Assembly: GCA_964531675.1 (NCBI GenBank)
Contig: CAZHFW010000033.1
Coordinates: 1 to 40,729 of the forward strand
DNA: 40,729 nt
Direction: 5' to 3'
Origin: CAZHFW01 sp964531675
GTDB taxonomy: Bacteria; Planctomycetota; Phycisphaerae; Phycisphaerales; UBA1924
The position numbers and the translations under genes are program-made. The notes beneath the pieces were generated by a model that had not been told where the DNA came from, did no database searches, and was given only the letters and a program-made list of their open reading frames with translations. Positions 6,743-14,909 of the stretch are shown one piece after another. The number at the start of each line of letters is the position of its first letter. Position 1 is the stretch's first letter.

Positions 6743-8140
6743 TCAGCCGCGCGGGCCGCGGAGTCTGACGGAGGAGCCTTCGCCTGAGAGGAAGCCTTCG
6801 TAGTTGCGCATGAGCAGGTTGGCTTCAACGCGCTGGAGGAAGTCGAGGCAGACGGAGACGACGATGAGCAGGCCCGTGCCTCCGAGGAACTGCGACGCCT
6901 GAACGGGCACGCCGAGGCTCTTGGAGACGACCATGGGGAGCACCGCGATCACCGCGAGGAAGGCGGCGCCGACGAAGGTGATCTTGGTCATGACGTGCTC
7001 GAGGTACTCGGCGGTGCGCGGTCCGGGGCGGAGGCCCGGGATGAACGAGCCGGATTCCTTGAGCTGCTTGGCCATTTCCTCGGGGTTGAACTGGACGGTG
7101 ATCCAGAAGTAGGAGAAGAAGTAGATCATGATGACTTCGCAGATCACGTAGGGCAGTTCGCCGTGCTGGAAGTTATTGGAGAGCCAGGTGGCGATGGAGG
7201 CCCACCAGAGGCTGATGCCTTCGGCGTTCTCCTTGGCGTGACCGACCTCGGCGATCGAGGAGAAGATCACGGAGGGGAAGATCATGAGCGAGCCGGCGAA
7301 GACGACGGGCATGACGCCGCCGTGGTTGATGCGCAGGGGCAGGAAGGAGCGCTGACCGCCGAAGACGCGACGGCCACGGGTGTGCTTGGCCTGCTGGATG
7401 GGGATTCGTCGCTGCGCGACGGTCATGATGACGGCGCCTGCGATGACGCCGACGAAGCCTGCGATGATGGCGACGACCGAGAGCGGGCCGAGTTTGCCAG
7501 GGGTGCCTGGCTCGTAGTTGTGGATGACTTCCTGGATGGCGTTGGGCATGCGGGTGAGGATGCCGGCCATGATGATCATGGAGACGCCGTTACCGATGCC
7601 GAAGCGGTCGATCTGCTCGCCGATCCACATGAGGAAGATCGTGCCGGCGGTGAGTGCGCCGACGGCCATCATCCACCAGAGGGGGTTGGCGGCGGAAGAG
7701 GGATACACGAGGCCGCGCTGGTTGATGTAGCTGAGCCAGCCGATGCCCTGGATGACGGCCAGGACGATGGTGGCGTAGCGGGTCCACTGGGTGATCTGCT
7801 GGCGGCCGGTCGGGCCTTCTTCCTGCAGCTTCTTGAGGGCGGGGATGGCCTGGCCCATGAGCTGGAAGATGATGCCGGCGGAGATGTACGGCATGACGCC
7901 CAGTCCGAAGATGGTGGACTGGGAGAGTGCGCCGCCTGAGAAGAGCGTGACGAAGGAGGCGAGCCTCTGGGCGGCCGAACCGGTGTCGGCGTTGGAGGCG
8001 AGCTTGGCCATCATCTCCTGGTTGAGACCCGGGAGCGGGATCCAGTGGCCGAGGCGGAAGACTCCGAGCATCGCGATGGTGAACAGGAGCTTGTTGCGGA
8101 GCTCCGGGACTTTGGCGATGTTGGCGATCGTCTTGAACAT
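6743..8140 (-). CDS. secY: Protein translocase subunit SecY
   Basis: Channel-forming subunit of the Sec translocon in the inner membrane, working with SecE/SecG, SecA and the ribosome. The 465 residues carry ten hydrophobic segments. Typical SecY landmarks are an N-terminal amphipathic helix (NIAKVPELRNKLLFT), the plug/TM2 region FSGGALSQSTIFGLGVMPYIS, TM5 with IGEQIDRFGIGNGVSMII, and the cytoplasmic loop with AQRRIPIQQAKHTRGRR that contacts SecA and the ribosome. It is in its usual spc operon place. adk, often found between secY and map, is absent. The first loop after TM1 has a slightly long insert around NADTGSAAQRL. Confidence 0.98.
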   Translation of the reverse strand: MFKTIANIAKVPELRNKLLFTIAMLGVFRLGHWIPLPGLNQEMMAKLASNADTGSAAQRLASFVTLFSGGALSQSTIFGLGVMPYISAGIIFQLMGQAIPALKKLQEEGPTGRQQITQWTRYATIVLAVIQGIGWLSYINQRGLVYPSSAANPLWWMMAVGALTAGTIFLMWIGEQIDRFGIGNGVSMIIMAGILTRMPNAIQEVIHNYEPGTPGKLGPLSVVAIIAGFVGVIAGAVIMTVAQRRIPIQQAKHTRGRRVFGGQRSFLPLRINHGGVMPVVFAGSLMIFPSVIFSSIAEVGHAKENAEGISLWWASIATWLSNNFQHGELPYVICEVIMIYFFSYFWITVQFNPEEMAKQLKESGSFIPGLRPGPRTAEYLEHVMTKITFVGAAFLAVIAVLPMVVSKSLGVPVQASQFLGGTGLLIVVSVCLDFLQRVEANLLMRNYEGFLSGEGSSVRLRGPRG

Positions 8141-8213
8141 TCAGGACCTCGAGGGCCGCCCCCACTCCTGGGCGCGGCGCGATGAACAGGGAATCGTCCG
8201 ATCGGGAAACGAT

Positions 8214-8240
8214 CAGGGCCGGGGAGAGTCCCCGGCCCTG
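8214..8240 (-). other. Strong hairpin between rplO and secY
   Basis: A perfect 12-bp inverted repeat CAGGGCCGGGGA/TCCCCGGCCCTG around a 3-nt centre, 28 nt beyond the rplO stop. On the minus strand it is followed by ATCGTTTCCC, only a short T-run. It may act as a partial terminator or stabiliser that reduces secY expression relative to the ribosomal genes; this role is inferred. Confidence 0.6.
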
Positions 8241-8268
8241 GAATAACCCGGCGGATGACGGGAGAAGT

Positions 8269-8898
8269 TTAGCCCTTGGCCGGCTTGGAGGCCTTGGTGG
8301 GCTTGGCTTCTTCGGTGCTCTCGTCGTCGGCAACGGCCTTCTTGGCCTTGGAGCCGCGCTTGAGCTTCTTGGTGAGGTTCTTGGGCTCGAGCTGACCGGC
8401 GTTGCGGTCGATGCCACGGACCTTGTCGCGGCGGGTGCCGGCCTCATCGACCTTGCCGCCCGCGGCGGTGACCAGGGCCTTGGCCTTGGCGGAGATGCGG
8501 TGGGCGGAGATGTTGAGCTTCACGCGGAGGCCGTCGGCGCCGACGTTGCCCAGGATCTTGAGGTCGCGGGAGTCATCGCGGACCAGGCCGGCCTTGGTGA
8601 GGGTCTGGAGGTTGACGTCGCCACCCTTGGCAAAGTCGGGGTGAGCGACGATGTCGGAGAGGTTGACGATCCAGAACTGCTGCTTGAAGGGGGCGTTGGT
8701 GAAGCCGAACTTCGCCAGGCGGCGGAAGTAAGGCATCTGGCCACCTTCGAAGGAGCGCTTGGAGGCGTGGCCGGAGCGGCTGGAGGCGCCCTTGTGGCCG
8801 CGACCGGACTGCTTGCCGTGACCGGAGCCTTCGCCTCGGCCGACGCGCTTGCGCTTCTTGTTCTTCCCAGCAAGGACGGTGATGTCGTGAATCATCAT
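8269..8898 (-). CDS. rplO: 50S ribosomal protein uL15
   Basis: Assembly protein of the 50S core. The 209 residues include the full uL15 family (about 144 in E. coli): the basic glycine-rich N-terminus with KRVGRGEGSGHGKQSGRGHKG, then FEGGQMPYFRRLAKFGF and the C-terminal AAGGKVDEAG. About 60 further residues form a low-complexity Lys/Ala/Glu tail with KKLKRGSKAKKAV. Two ATGs in tandem (8898 and 8895) could both start it; GGAG lies 9 nt before the first. rpmD (uL30), which normally separates rpsE and rplO, is missing. Confidence 0.96.
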   Translation of the reverse strand: MMIHDITVLAGKNKKRKRVGRGEGSGHGKQSGRGHKGASSRSGHASKRSFEGGQMPYFRRLAKFGFTNAPFKQQFWIVNLSDIVAHPDFAKGGDVNLQTLTKAGLVRDDSRDLKILGNVGADGLRVKLNISAHRISAKAKALVTAAGGKVDEAGTRRDKVRGIDRNAGQLEPKNLTKKLKRGSKAKKAVADDESTEEAKPTKASKPAKG

Positions 8899-8977
8899 GA
8901 CCGGTGTCTCCGGCAGTCAAAGGCGGTTTGGGGTCGGGCGGGTGAGCGGAGGCCCGATCGGTGAGGGATCAGCGGGA

Positions 8978-9670
8978 TCAGGCCTGAGCGGGCGGTGCGG
9001 ACTGTTCGCCTGCGGGAGCGGCGCTGGGAGCGCCACGGTCACGGCGGGGACCGCCGCGGCCGCCGCCGCCACGACCCTTGCGCTCGGAAGCGACGGTGTT
9101 GACGGGGCCCTTGGCCTTATCGCGCTTGGGGGTGGTGGGCATGAACTTGCGGCCGCGCTCGATCTTCTGCTCGATCTCGGTGAGGGGGAGTTCGAGCTTG
9201 CGGTTGGAGGCGACCTGCTCACGGCGGCGGAGCTTGTCGAGGCCATCGAAGACGGCCTTGACGACGTTCTGCTTGTTGGTGGAGCCGTAGCACTTGGTGA
9301 GGCAGTCGGTGATGCCCGCGATCTCAAGGATGGAGCGGACGGTGCTGCCCGCGACGACGCCGGTACCCGGGGAGGCGGGGATGAGGCGGACCTTGGCGGA
9401 GGCGAACTTGCCTTCGACCTCGTGGGTGATGGTGGTGCCGGACATCGGGATGGAGGTCATGGCACGCTTGGCGTACTTCTGAGCCTTCTCGATGGCCTGG
9501 GGGACTTCGTTGCTCTTGCCGTGCCCGAAGCCGACGCGGCCGCGCTTATCGCCGACGACGACGAGAGCGCCGAAGCTGAAGCGGCGACCGCCCTTGACCG
9601 TGGTGGACGTGCGGAACACGCCGACGGTGTTGGACTCGATCTGATTGGATTCGTCGATGATCTCGGGCAT
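8978..9670 (-). CDS. rpsE: 30S ribosomal protein uS5
   Basis: Fidelity protein of the 30S body near the mRNA entry and decoding site. The double-stranded-RNA-binding-like domain and the C-terminal S5 domain are both evident (GGRRFSFGALVVVGDKRGRVGFG at about 27-49 is split by the conserved GDKRGRVGFGHGKS; also ASPGTGVVAGSTVRSILEIAG). Total length is 230 residues against 167 in E. coli. The last 45 residues are a Gly/Arg/Pro/Ala-rich tail (GRGGGGRGGPRRDRG). GGAAAG lies 6 nt before the ATG. Confidence 0.97.
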   Translation of the reverse strand: MPEIIDESNQIESNTVGVFRTSTTVKGGRRFSFGALVVVGDKRGRVGFGHGKSNEVPQAIEKAQKYAKRAMTSIPMSGTTITHEVEGKFASAKVRLIPASPGTGVVAGSTVRSILEIAGITDCLTKCYGSTNKQNVVKAVFDGLDKLRRREQVASNRKLELPLTEIEQKIERGRKFMPTTPKRDKAKGPVNTVASERKGRGGGGRGGPRRDRGAPSAAPAGEQSAPPAQA

Positions 9671-9725
9671 GGCGAACTTTCCGTATTGAGCGAGAGTCGT
9701 GTGGATCGAGGGAGAGGAAGGCGAT

Positions 9726-10088
9726 TCAGAACTTCAGGCCGCCCTCACGAGCGGCGTCGGCGAGGGCCTTGACCCGGCCGTGGAACTTGAACCCGCCGCG
9801 GTCGAAGACGACATCGGAGATGCCGGCGGCCTTGGCGCGTTCGGCGAGGCGCTTGCCCACGGCGGCGGCGGCGCTGGCGTTGCCGGTCTTGGCGACGCCC
9901 AGGTCCTTCTCCGTGGTGGAAGCGCTGGCGATGGTCTTGCCCGCGAGGTCGTCGATGACCTGGGCGTACATGTGGTTGAGGCTCTTGTAGATCGAAAGGC
10001 GCGGCCTGGAGGGGGCGCCGGTGATCCGCTTGCGGATGCCGATGCGGCGGCGCGACCGGCGGAGGGTTTTGTGGCTGTTCTTGTCCAT
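9726..10088 (-). CDS. rplR: 50S ribosomal protein uL18
   Basis: 5S rRNA-binding protein of the central protuberance. The 120 residues match the family (117 in E. coli): basic N-terminus RRSRRRIGIRKRITG, RPRLSIYKSLNHMYAQVIDD, and a C-terminus with VVFDRGGFKFHGRVKALADAAREGG-type sequence (conserved FDRGGFKFHGRV). AGAGGT lies 8 nt upstream of the ATG. Normal length and position between rplF and rpsE. Confidence 0.97.
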   Translation of the reverse strand: MDKNSHKTLRRSRRRIGIRKRITGAPSRPRLSIYKSLNHMYAQVIDDLAGKTIASASTTEKDLGVAKTGNASAAAAVGKRLAERAKAAGISDVVFDRGGFKFHGRVKALADAAREGGLKF

Positions 10089-10128
10089 GGGTGGATACCT
10101 CTGTGACTTTCCGACCGGGGCCCTTGGA

Positions 10129-10695
10129 TCAGGCGCCGAACTGCTTGCCCTGCTTGCGACGGATGACTTCCTCGGTGTACTTGACGCCCTTGCCGTTGTA
10201 AGGCTCGGGCTTGCGCTTGGAGCGGACGACCGAGGCGAACTGGCCGACGAGCTGACGGTCGGTGCCGACCACCTTGATGGGGGTGGTGTCGCCGGTGGTC
10301 TTGTCGACGGTGACGGTGATGCCTTCCGGGATGGCGACCATGACCGGGGAGGCGAAGCCCAGGACGAGCTTGAGCTGCTTGCCAGTGACGGCGGCGGACC
10401 AGCCGGTGCCGACGACCTGGAGGTTCTTCTCGTAGCCCTTGGTGACGCCCTCGACCATGTTGCGGATCAGGGCGCGGGTGGTGCCCCAGTAGGCGTTGAC
10501 TTCCTGCGTGCCGGCGAGCTTCTCATCGACGGTGACCTTGACGGCCTTGTCGGCGTCGGAGTAGGCGACCTTGACCTCGGGGCGGAGCTTCATGGAGAGC
10601 TTGCCCTTGGGGCCTTCGACGCGGAGCTGGCCATCCGCGACGGCGACTTTGACGCCGGCGGGGACTTCGACAGAACGCTTACCGATACGGGACAT
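10129..10695 (-). CDS. rplF: 50S ribosomal protein uL6
   Basis: 50S protein near the factor-binding site and the base of the L7/L12 stalk. The 188 residues show the family's duplicated fold, starting MSRIGKRSVEVPAGVKV. A conserved central block contains WGTTRALIRNMVEGVTKGY and the C-terminal signature KRKPEPYNGKGVKY. AAGGAA lies 6 nt before the ATG. A short unconserved DKTTGDTTP insert is the only length difference from E. coli (177 residues). Confidence 0.97.
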   Translation of the reverse strand: MSRIGKRSVEVPAGVKVAVADGQLRVEGPKGKLSMKLRPEVKVAYSDADKAVKVTVDEKLAGTQEVNAYWGTTRALIRNMVEGVTKGYEKNLQVVGTGWSAAVTGKQLKLVLGFASPVMVAIPEGITVTVDKTTGDTTPIKVVGTDRQLVGQFASVVRSKRKPEPYNGKGVKYTEEVIRRKQGKQFGA

Positions 10696-10781
10696 GGTTC
10701 ATTCCTTCCGACTCAGCGCCCAAGAACATTCGAGATGGCGAACGGACGGGCGAGCATCGAGCGAGGGGCGTAAGAGGAGAA

Positions 10782-11180
10782 TCAGGAGACGACGCAGAGG
10801 AGTTCGCCGCCGACGCGCTCTTCACGAGCCTTGCGATCGGAGAGAACGCCCTTGGAGGTGGAGACGATGGCGATGCCCAGTCCCTGGACGGGCTTGGGGA
10901 GGTCGTCGACGCCGCCGTAGACGCGGCAGCCGGGCTTGCTTTCGCGGGTGAGCTGGTGGAGGACGGACTCGCCGCCGGAGCCGTAGCGGAGCTTGATGCG
11001 GATCAGGCCCTGGCGACCGTCGTCGATGACGTCGAAGCTCTCGATGTAGCCCTCGTCACGCAGCACGGCGGCGATGCCGAGGCACACCTTGGACTTGACG
11101 CAGTTGACGGTCTTGGCGCGGTTGCGCACCGCGTTCCGGATCCGGGTCAGCATGTCCGCGATAGGGTCACCGATTGCCAT
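10782..11180 (-). CDS. rpsH: 30S ribosomal protein uS8
   Basis: Primary 16S rRNA-binding protein of the 30S platform; in E. coli it also represses spc operon translation. The 132 residues fit the family: GDPIADMLTRIRNAVRNRAKTV at the N-terminus (conserved DPIADMLTRIRNA) and GLGIAIVSTSKGVLSDRKA with GGELLCVVS at the C-terminus. No strong Shine-Dalgarno sequence is visible, and the spacing to rpsN is 76 nt. Confidence 0.97.
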   Translation of the reverse strand: MAIGDPIADMLTRIRNAVRNRAKTVNCVKSKVCLGIAAVLRDEGYIESFDVIDDGRQGLIRIKLRYGSGGESVLHQLTRESKPGCRVYGGVDDLPKPVQGLGIAIVSTSKGVLSDRKAREERVGGELLCVVS

Positions 11181-11256
11181 CGTTAGGTCCTTGTGTCATC
11201 TGCTTCGGGCTCAAAGGGCGAGCCCGGGGAGTTCGATCAATGGGTGCGGGGTGGGA

Positions 11257-11442
11257 TCACCAGCTGGCCTTGCGCATGCCCGGGATCTTGCCCTCGAGGG
11301 CGAGCTTGCGGAGCATGATTCGGCTGATACGGAACTTGCGGTACACCCCGCGGGCGCGGCCGGTCAGCTCGCAGCGACGCACGATGCGGGTGGAGTACTT
11401 CGGCTTGCGCCGGCTCTTTGCTACCTGGGCCTTGGTCGCCAT
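11257..11442 (-). CDS. rpsN: 30S ribosomal protein uS14, short form lacking zinc ligands
   Basis: 30S head protein. At 61 residues, ending GKIPGMRKASW, it aligns without gaps to the short, normally zinc-binding type of uS14. In that type four cysteines at 24, 27, 40 and 43 hold zinc; here only C24 remains, and the others are T27, S40 and M43. It is therefore a short-form protein that cannot bind the structural zinc in the usual way. The ATG overlaps the rplE stop (TAATG), suggesting translational coupling. Identity is secure and the zinc loss is read directly. Confidence 0.95.
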   Translation of the reverse strand: MATKAQVAKSRRKPKYSTRIVRRCELTGRARGVYRKFRISRIMLRKLALEGKIPGMRKASW

Positions 11443-12149
11443 TACTTGGTCTCCGGCTTCTTGAACGGAAGGCCGAGCTGCTCGAGAACGAAGCGGCTCA
11501 TTTCCTTGTTGCTGTTCGAGAACACCATGTTGATGTGCATGCCGTGCGTGAACTGCGCGTCGGCCATGTTGATTTCGGGGAAGACGCCCTGCTCGGTGAT
11601 ACCCATCGAGTAGTTGCCCTGACGGTCAAAGGCGTCCGTGGGAAGACCGCGGAAGTCCTTGATACGGGGCGTGGCGAGGTTGAAGAGTCGGTCGAGGAAG
11701 TGCCACATGCGGTCGCGGCGGAGCGTGACCATGGCCGAGGCCTCGAAGCCGGCGCGGAGCTTGAAGTTCGACACGCTCTTGCGGGCCTTGACGACGACCG
11801 GCTTCTGGCCCGAGACCTTGACGAGGGTCTCCAGGACCGTCTGGCGGACGTTGGGCGGGATCTTGGTGCCTTCGAGGTGGCGGCCCATGTTGACGTTCAG
11901 CACGACCTTCTGGAGGCGGGGCTGAGCCATGGGGTTGCTGAGGCCGAACTTCTCGGCCAGGTGCTTGCGGACCTCGGTGTCGTACTTGACCTTGAGGCGA
12001 GACGGGACCTTGGGCCCGGTGTCGACGGGGGCGTCGTCATGCTTGGAGGCCTTGGAGCCACCGGCGGGCTTGGAGCCCTTGGCGGAGGGCTTGCCTTCAG
12101 GCTTGCCGCCCTTGGCGGGCTTGTTCTGGTTGGCGTCTTCTTTCGACAT
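11442..12149 (-). CDS. rplE: 50S ribosomal protein uL5 with N-terminal extension
   Basis: 5S rRNA-binding protein of the central protuberance that contacts P-site tRNA. The uL5 core begins near RLKVKYDTEVRKHLAEKFG and includes LQKVVLNVNMG, KARKSVSNFKLRAGF and the GITEQGVFPEI block. Before it lies an about 50-residue low-complexity Lys/Pro/Ser/Gly stretch not found in E. coli (179 residues). I chose the ATG at 12149 (MSKEDANQNKPAKG, 235 residues); a GTG at 12179 would add ten residues and is not excluded, since neither has a strong Shine-Dalgarno site. The stop overlaps the rpsN start. Confidence 0.94.
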   Translation of the reverse strand: MSKEDANQNKPAKGGKPEGKPSAKGSKPAGGSKASKHDDAPVDTGPKVPSRLKVKYDTEVRKHLAEKFGLSNPMAQPRLQKVVLNVNMGRHLEGTKIPPNVRQTVLETLVKVSGQKPVVVKARKSVSNFKLRAGFEASAMVTLRRDRMWHFLDRLFNLATPRIKDFRGLPTDAFDRQGNYSMGITEQGVFPEINMADAQFTHGMHINMVFSNSNKEMSRFVLEQLGLPFKKPETK

Positions 12150-12224
12150 GGAGGTCTCGCTTTCCGCTCCGTGGTGCACTGGCTCGGGGTGACCGAGTCC
12201 AACCCGCCGGCGCGGGGAGGTGGG

Positions 12225-12569
12225 TTACTTCTTGTTCTTGCGGGAGGCGTGAACGACGGAGAGTTCCTTGTCGCCGCGGGCGGCGACGCGGACCTTGGAG
12301 CCGTCGGGCTTGGTCTTGAAGCGGACGCGGGAGGGCTTGCCGTCGGCGCCGAGGGGCTGGACCTTGCTCATGTGCAAGGGAGCTTCCTTGGTGATGACGG
12401 AACCCTGGGGGTTGTCGCGCGTGGGGCGGACGTTCTTGGTGCGGAGGTTCAGGCCCTTGATGATGACCTGCTGCTTGTCGGGGTTCACGCGCAGGACCTC
12501 GCCGGTCTGACCCTTGAGGGCCCCGGAGATGATCATGACGGTGTCGCCTTTGATGACGTGGGCGGGCAT
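12225..12569 (-). CDS. rplX: 50S ribosomal protein uL24
   Basis: Assembly-initiator protein at the tunnel exit. The KOW motif is visible in residues about 3-36 (HVIKGDTVMIISGALKGQTG), followed by GLNLRTKNVRPT and the conserved APLHMSKVQPL. The 114 residues compare with 104 in E. coli. AAGGAAA lies upstream of the ATG, and rplN ends 23 nt before. No unusual feature apart from a short basic C-terminus (HASRKNKK). Confidence 0.96.
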   Translation of the reverse strand: MPAHVIKGDTVMIISGALKGQTGEVLRVNPDKQQVIIKGLNLRTKNVRPTRDNPQGSVITKEAPLHMSKVQPLGADGKPSRVRFKTKPDGSKVRVAARGDKELSVVHASRKNKK

Positions 12570-12592
12570 GTGCGTGTTTCCTTCCTCGAAGC

Positions 12593-12979
12593 TCAGATGA
12601 CCTCGGACGCGAGCGAAACGATCTTCATGTAGTTCATGTCGCGGAGTTCGCGGGCGACGGGGCCGAAGATACGCGTGCCCTTGGGGTTGCCGTCTTCCTG
12701 GATGAGGACGACGGCGTTGGAGTCGAACTTGACGTAGGACCCGTCGGGACGGCGGGTGGGCTTGGTGGTGCGGACGACGACGGCCTTGCTCTTATCGCCG
12801 GGCTTGACGTCGGCGCCGGGGAGGGCCTTCTTGATGGAGACGAAGACGCGGTCGCCGACACCGGCCATGCGGCGGGTGAAGGCGCCCGAGGCGGTGGAGC
12901 CGCCGTACACGCGGATGACGTAGGCGATCTTGGCGCCGGAGTTGTCCGCGACTTCGCACCTGGTTTCCTGCTGAAGCAT
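12593..12979 (-). CDS. rplN: 50S ribosomal protein uL14
   Basis: 50S interface protein forming bridge B8 and contacting translation factors. The 128 residues (123 in E. coli) start MLQQETRCEVADNSGAK, the standard N-terminus. They contain VGDRVFVSIKKALPG, FDSNAVVLIQEDGNPKGTRIFGP-type sequence (conserved NAVVLI and GNPKGTRIFGPVARELR) and end KIVSLASEVI. A six-residue insert around KPTRRPDGSYV replaces the usual R(K)DGS loop. Confidence 0.97.
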   Translation of the reverse strand: MLQQETRCEVADNSGAKIAYVIRVYGGSTASGAFTRRMAGVGDRVFVSIKKALPGADVKPGDKSKAVVVRTTKPTRRPDGSYVKFDSNAVVLIQEDGNPKGTRIFGPVARELRDMNYMKIVSLASEVI

Positions 12980-13036
12980 TGGCTCACCTGCTAAGGGGGC
13001 CCAGAAAGGACTGGCCCGCGTGGTTCGATGGACGGA

Positions 13037-13390
13037 TCAGACGGTGGTCTCGGCGATGGGATCGACGCGGAGCTTGGAGCGCTGCTCGACGATCCGGACG
13101 AGCTTCCACTGCTTGGTCTTGGAGATGGGACGGCACTGGGCGATCTCGACGATGTCGCCGTTGCGGCTGATGTTCCCCTCGTCGTGGACGTGGAGGACAG
13201 TGCGCTTCTGGATGTACTTGCCGTACTTGGGGTGCTTGTCGACGTAGGAGAGGACGACCTTGCGGGTCTTGGCGCGCTTGTCGCTCTCGACGACGCCGAT
13301 CTTGGTGCCCTTGATCTGCGGGGAGTCGGTCTGGGGGCCCGAGGCCTTGGGCTTGGAGGAAGTCGCGGCGTTCTTGGAAGCGGTTGCCAT
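13037..13390 (-). CDS. rpsQ: 30S ribosomal protein uS17
   Basis: OB-fold protein that binds 16S rRNA early in 30S assembly. The family core (about residues 26-108) contains KIGVVESDKRAKTRKV, VDKHPKYGKYIQKRTVLHVHDE and GDIVEIAQCRPISKTKQWKLV. The total of 117 residues exceeds the usual 84-90. The excess is a Ser/Lys/Pro-rich N-terminal stretch of about 25 residues and a short C-terminal extension. An in-frame start nearer the core is not obvious, so the extension is probably translated. Confidence 0.95.
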   Translation of the reverse strand: MATASKNAATSSKPKASGPQTDSPQIKGTKIGVVESDKRAKTRKVVLSYVDKHPKYGKYIQKRTVLHVHDEGNISRNGDIVEIAQCRPISKTKQWKLVRIVEQRSKLRVDPIAETTV

Positions 13391-13449
13391 GTTTGAACTG
13401 TCCTGCTTGGCTGTCCTTGGGATGCTTGGAGGTGGACGTCGGACCCGGG

Positions 13450-13647
13450 TCAGGCCTTCTTGGCGAGGCGGGTGCGCTGCTCGGTGAGCGCCCTGGCGAT
13501 GTCCTTGCGGACCTTGCGGAACTGGGAGACGTCCTCGACCTTCCCGGTGACCGCCTGCTGGCGGAGCTGGAAGAGCTTGGAACGGAGGGTCTTGAGCTGT
13601 CCGGCCAGCTCGTCTTCCCGCATCGACCTGATCTCTTTGTTGTCCAT
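13450..13647 (-). CDS. rpmC: 50S ribosomal protein uL29
   Basis: Small helical hairpin protein at the tunnel exit, part of the docking site for trigger factor and SRP. The 65 residues match the family (63): IRSMREDELAGQLKTLRSKLFQLR-type sequence with the conserved LRSKLFQLRQQAVTGK and FRKVRKDIARALTEQR. Position between rplP and rpsQ is standard. Confidence 0.96.
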   Translation of the reverse strand: MDNKEIRSMREDELAGQLKTLRSKLFQLRQQAVTGKVEDVSQFRKVRKDIARALTEQRTRLAKKA

Positions 13648-13688
13648 CGCTTGAACCTTTGCTTGAAACTCGGTGACTTGGGGACGAA

Positions 13689-14108
<420 letters not shown>

Positions 14109-14177
14109 GGCGTGAAACTCCTTCTGATCACCAACCCAGACAAACGGACGTGTCGAACGCGGTGGACAAGGTCGCCT

Positions 14178-14879
14178 TTAGCGGCGGCCACGGGCGCGGG
14201 CCCGGCCACCGGCGGCGTTGGACTCTTCCTCGGTGCGTTCGGCGGTGTACATACCCTTGTAGATCCAGCACTTGACGCCGATGACGCCGTAGGGCGTGTT
14301 GGCTTCGGCAAAGCCGTACTCAACACGGGCCTGGAGCGTGGACAGGGGGAGCGAACCCAGACGCACGTCCATCGTGCGGGAGAGTTCAGCGCCGCCCAGA
14401 CGACCGGCGACCTGGATCTTGACGCCCTGAGCGCCGGAGTTCATGACGGCTTCGGCCCGCATCTTGAGAGCGCGGCGGAAGGCCTGGCGCTTCACGAGGG
14501 CTTCGGCGACCGACTCGGCGCCGAGCTGGGCGTCCAGGTCGGGGTTCTTGATCTCGAGGATCGAGATCGCGACCTTACGGCCGGTCATGTACTGGAGCTC
14601 TTCGGTGATGCGATCGACTTCGGCGCCCTTGGGGCCGATGACCAGGCCCGGGCGGGCGGTCTTGACGATCACCTTGAGCTCTTCGCGGGTGCGCTCGATG
14701 TGGATATCGGAGACCGCGGCGGACGGGGGCCGGCGGTTGAGGCGCTTGTCGAGGAACTTGCGGATCTTCTGGTCCTCGACCAGCAGCTCGCCGTAGAGCG
14801 CCTTGGGGGCGTACCAGCGGCTGCGGTGGGCTTCGGTGATCCCGAGGCGGAGGCCGAATGGATGCGTCTTCTGTCCCAT
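14178..14879 (-). CDS. rpsC: 30S ribosomal protein uS3
   Basis: 30S head protein lining the mRNA entry tunnel, with mRNA helicase function. The 233 residues match the usual length. Visible are MGQKTHPFGLRLGI at the N-terminus, the KH domain with the GPKG loop (LVIGPKGAEVDRI, about residues 79-91) and the C-terminal domain with GVKIQVAGRLGGAELSRTM and GVIGVKCWIYKGM. A short Arg/Gly tail ends the protein. Standard position after rplV. Confidence 0.97.
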   Translation of the reverse strand: MGQKTHPFGLRLGITEAHRSRWYAPKALYGELLVEDQKIRKFLDKRLNRRPPSAAVSDIHIERTREELKVIVKTARPGLVIGPKGAEVDRITEELQYMTGRKVAISILEIKNPDLDAQLGAESVAEALVKRQAFRRALKMRAEAVMNSGAQGVKIQVAGRLGGAELSRTMDVRLGSLPLSTLQARVEYGFAEANTPYGVIGVKCWIYKGMYTAERTEEESNAAGGRARARGRR

Positions 14880-14909
14880 GTGGTTGCCTTTAGCGGGGTT
14901 TGATCCGGC

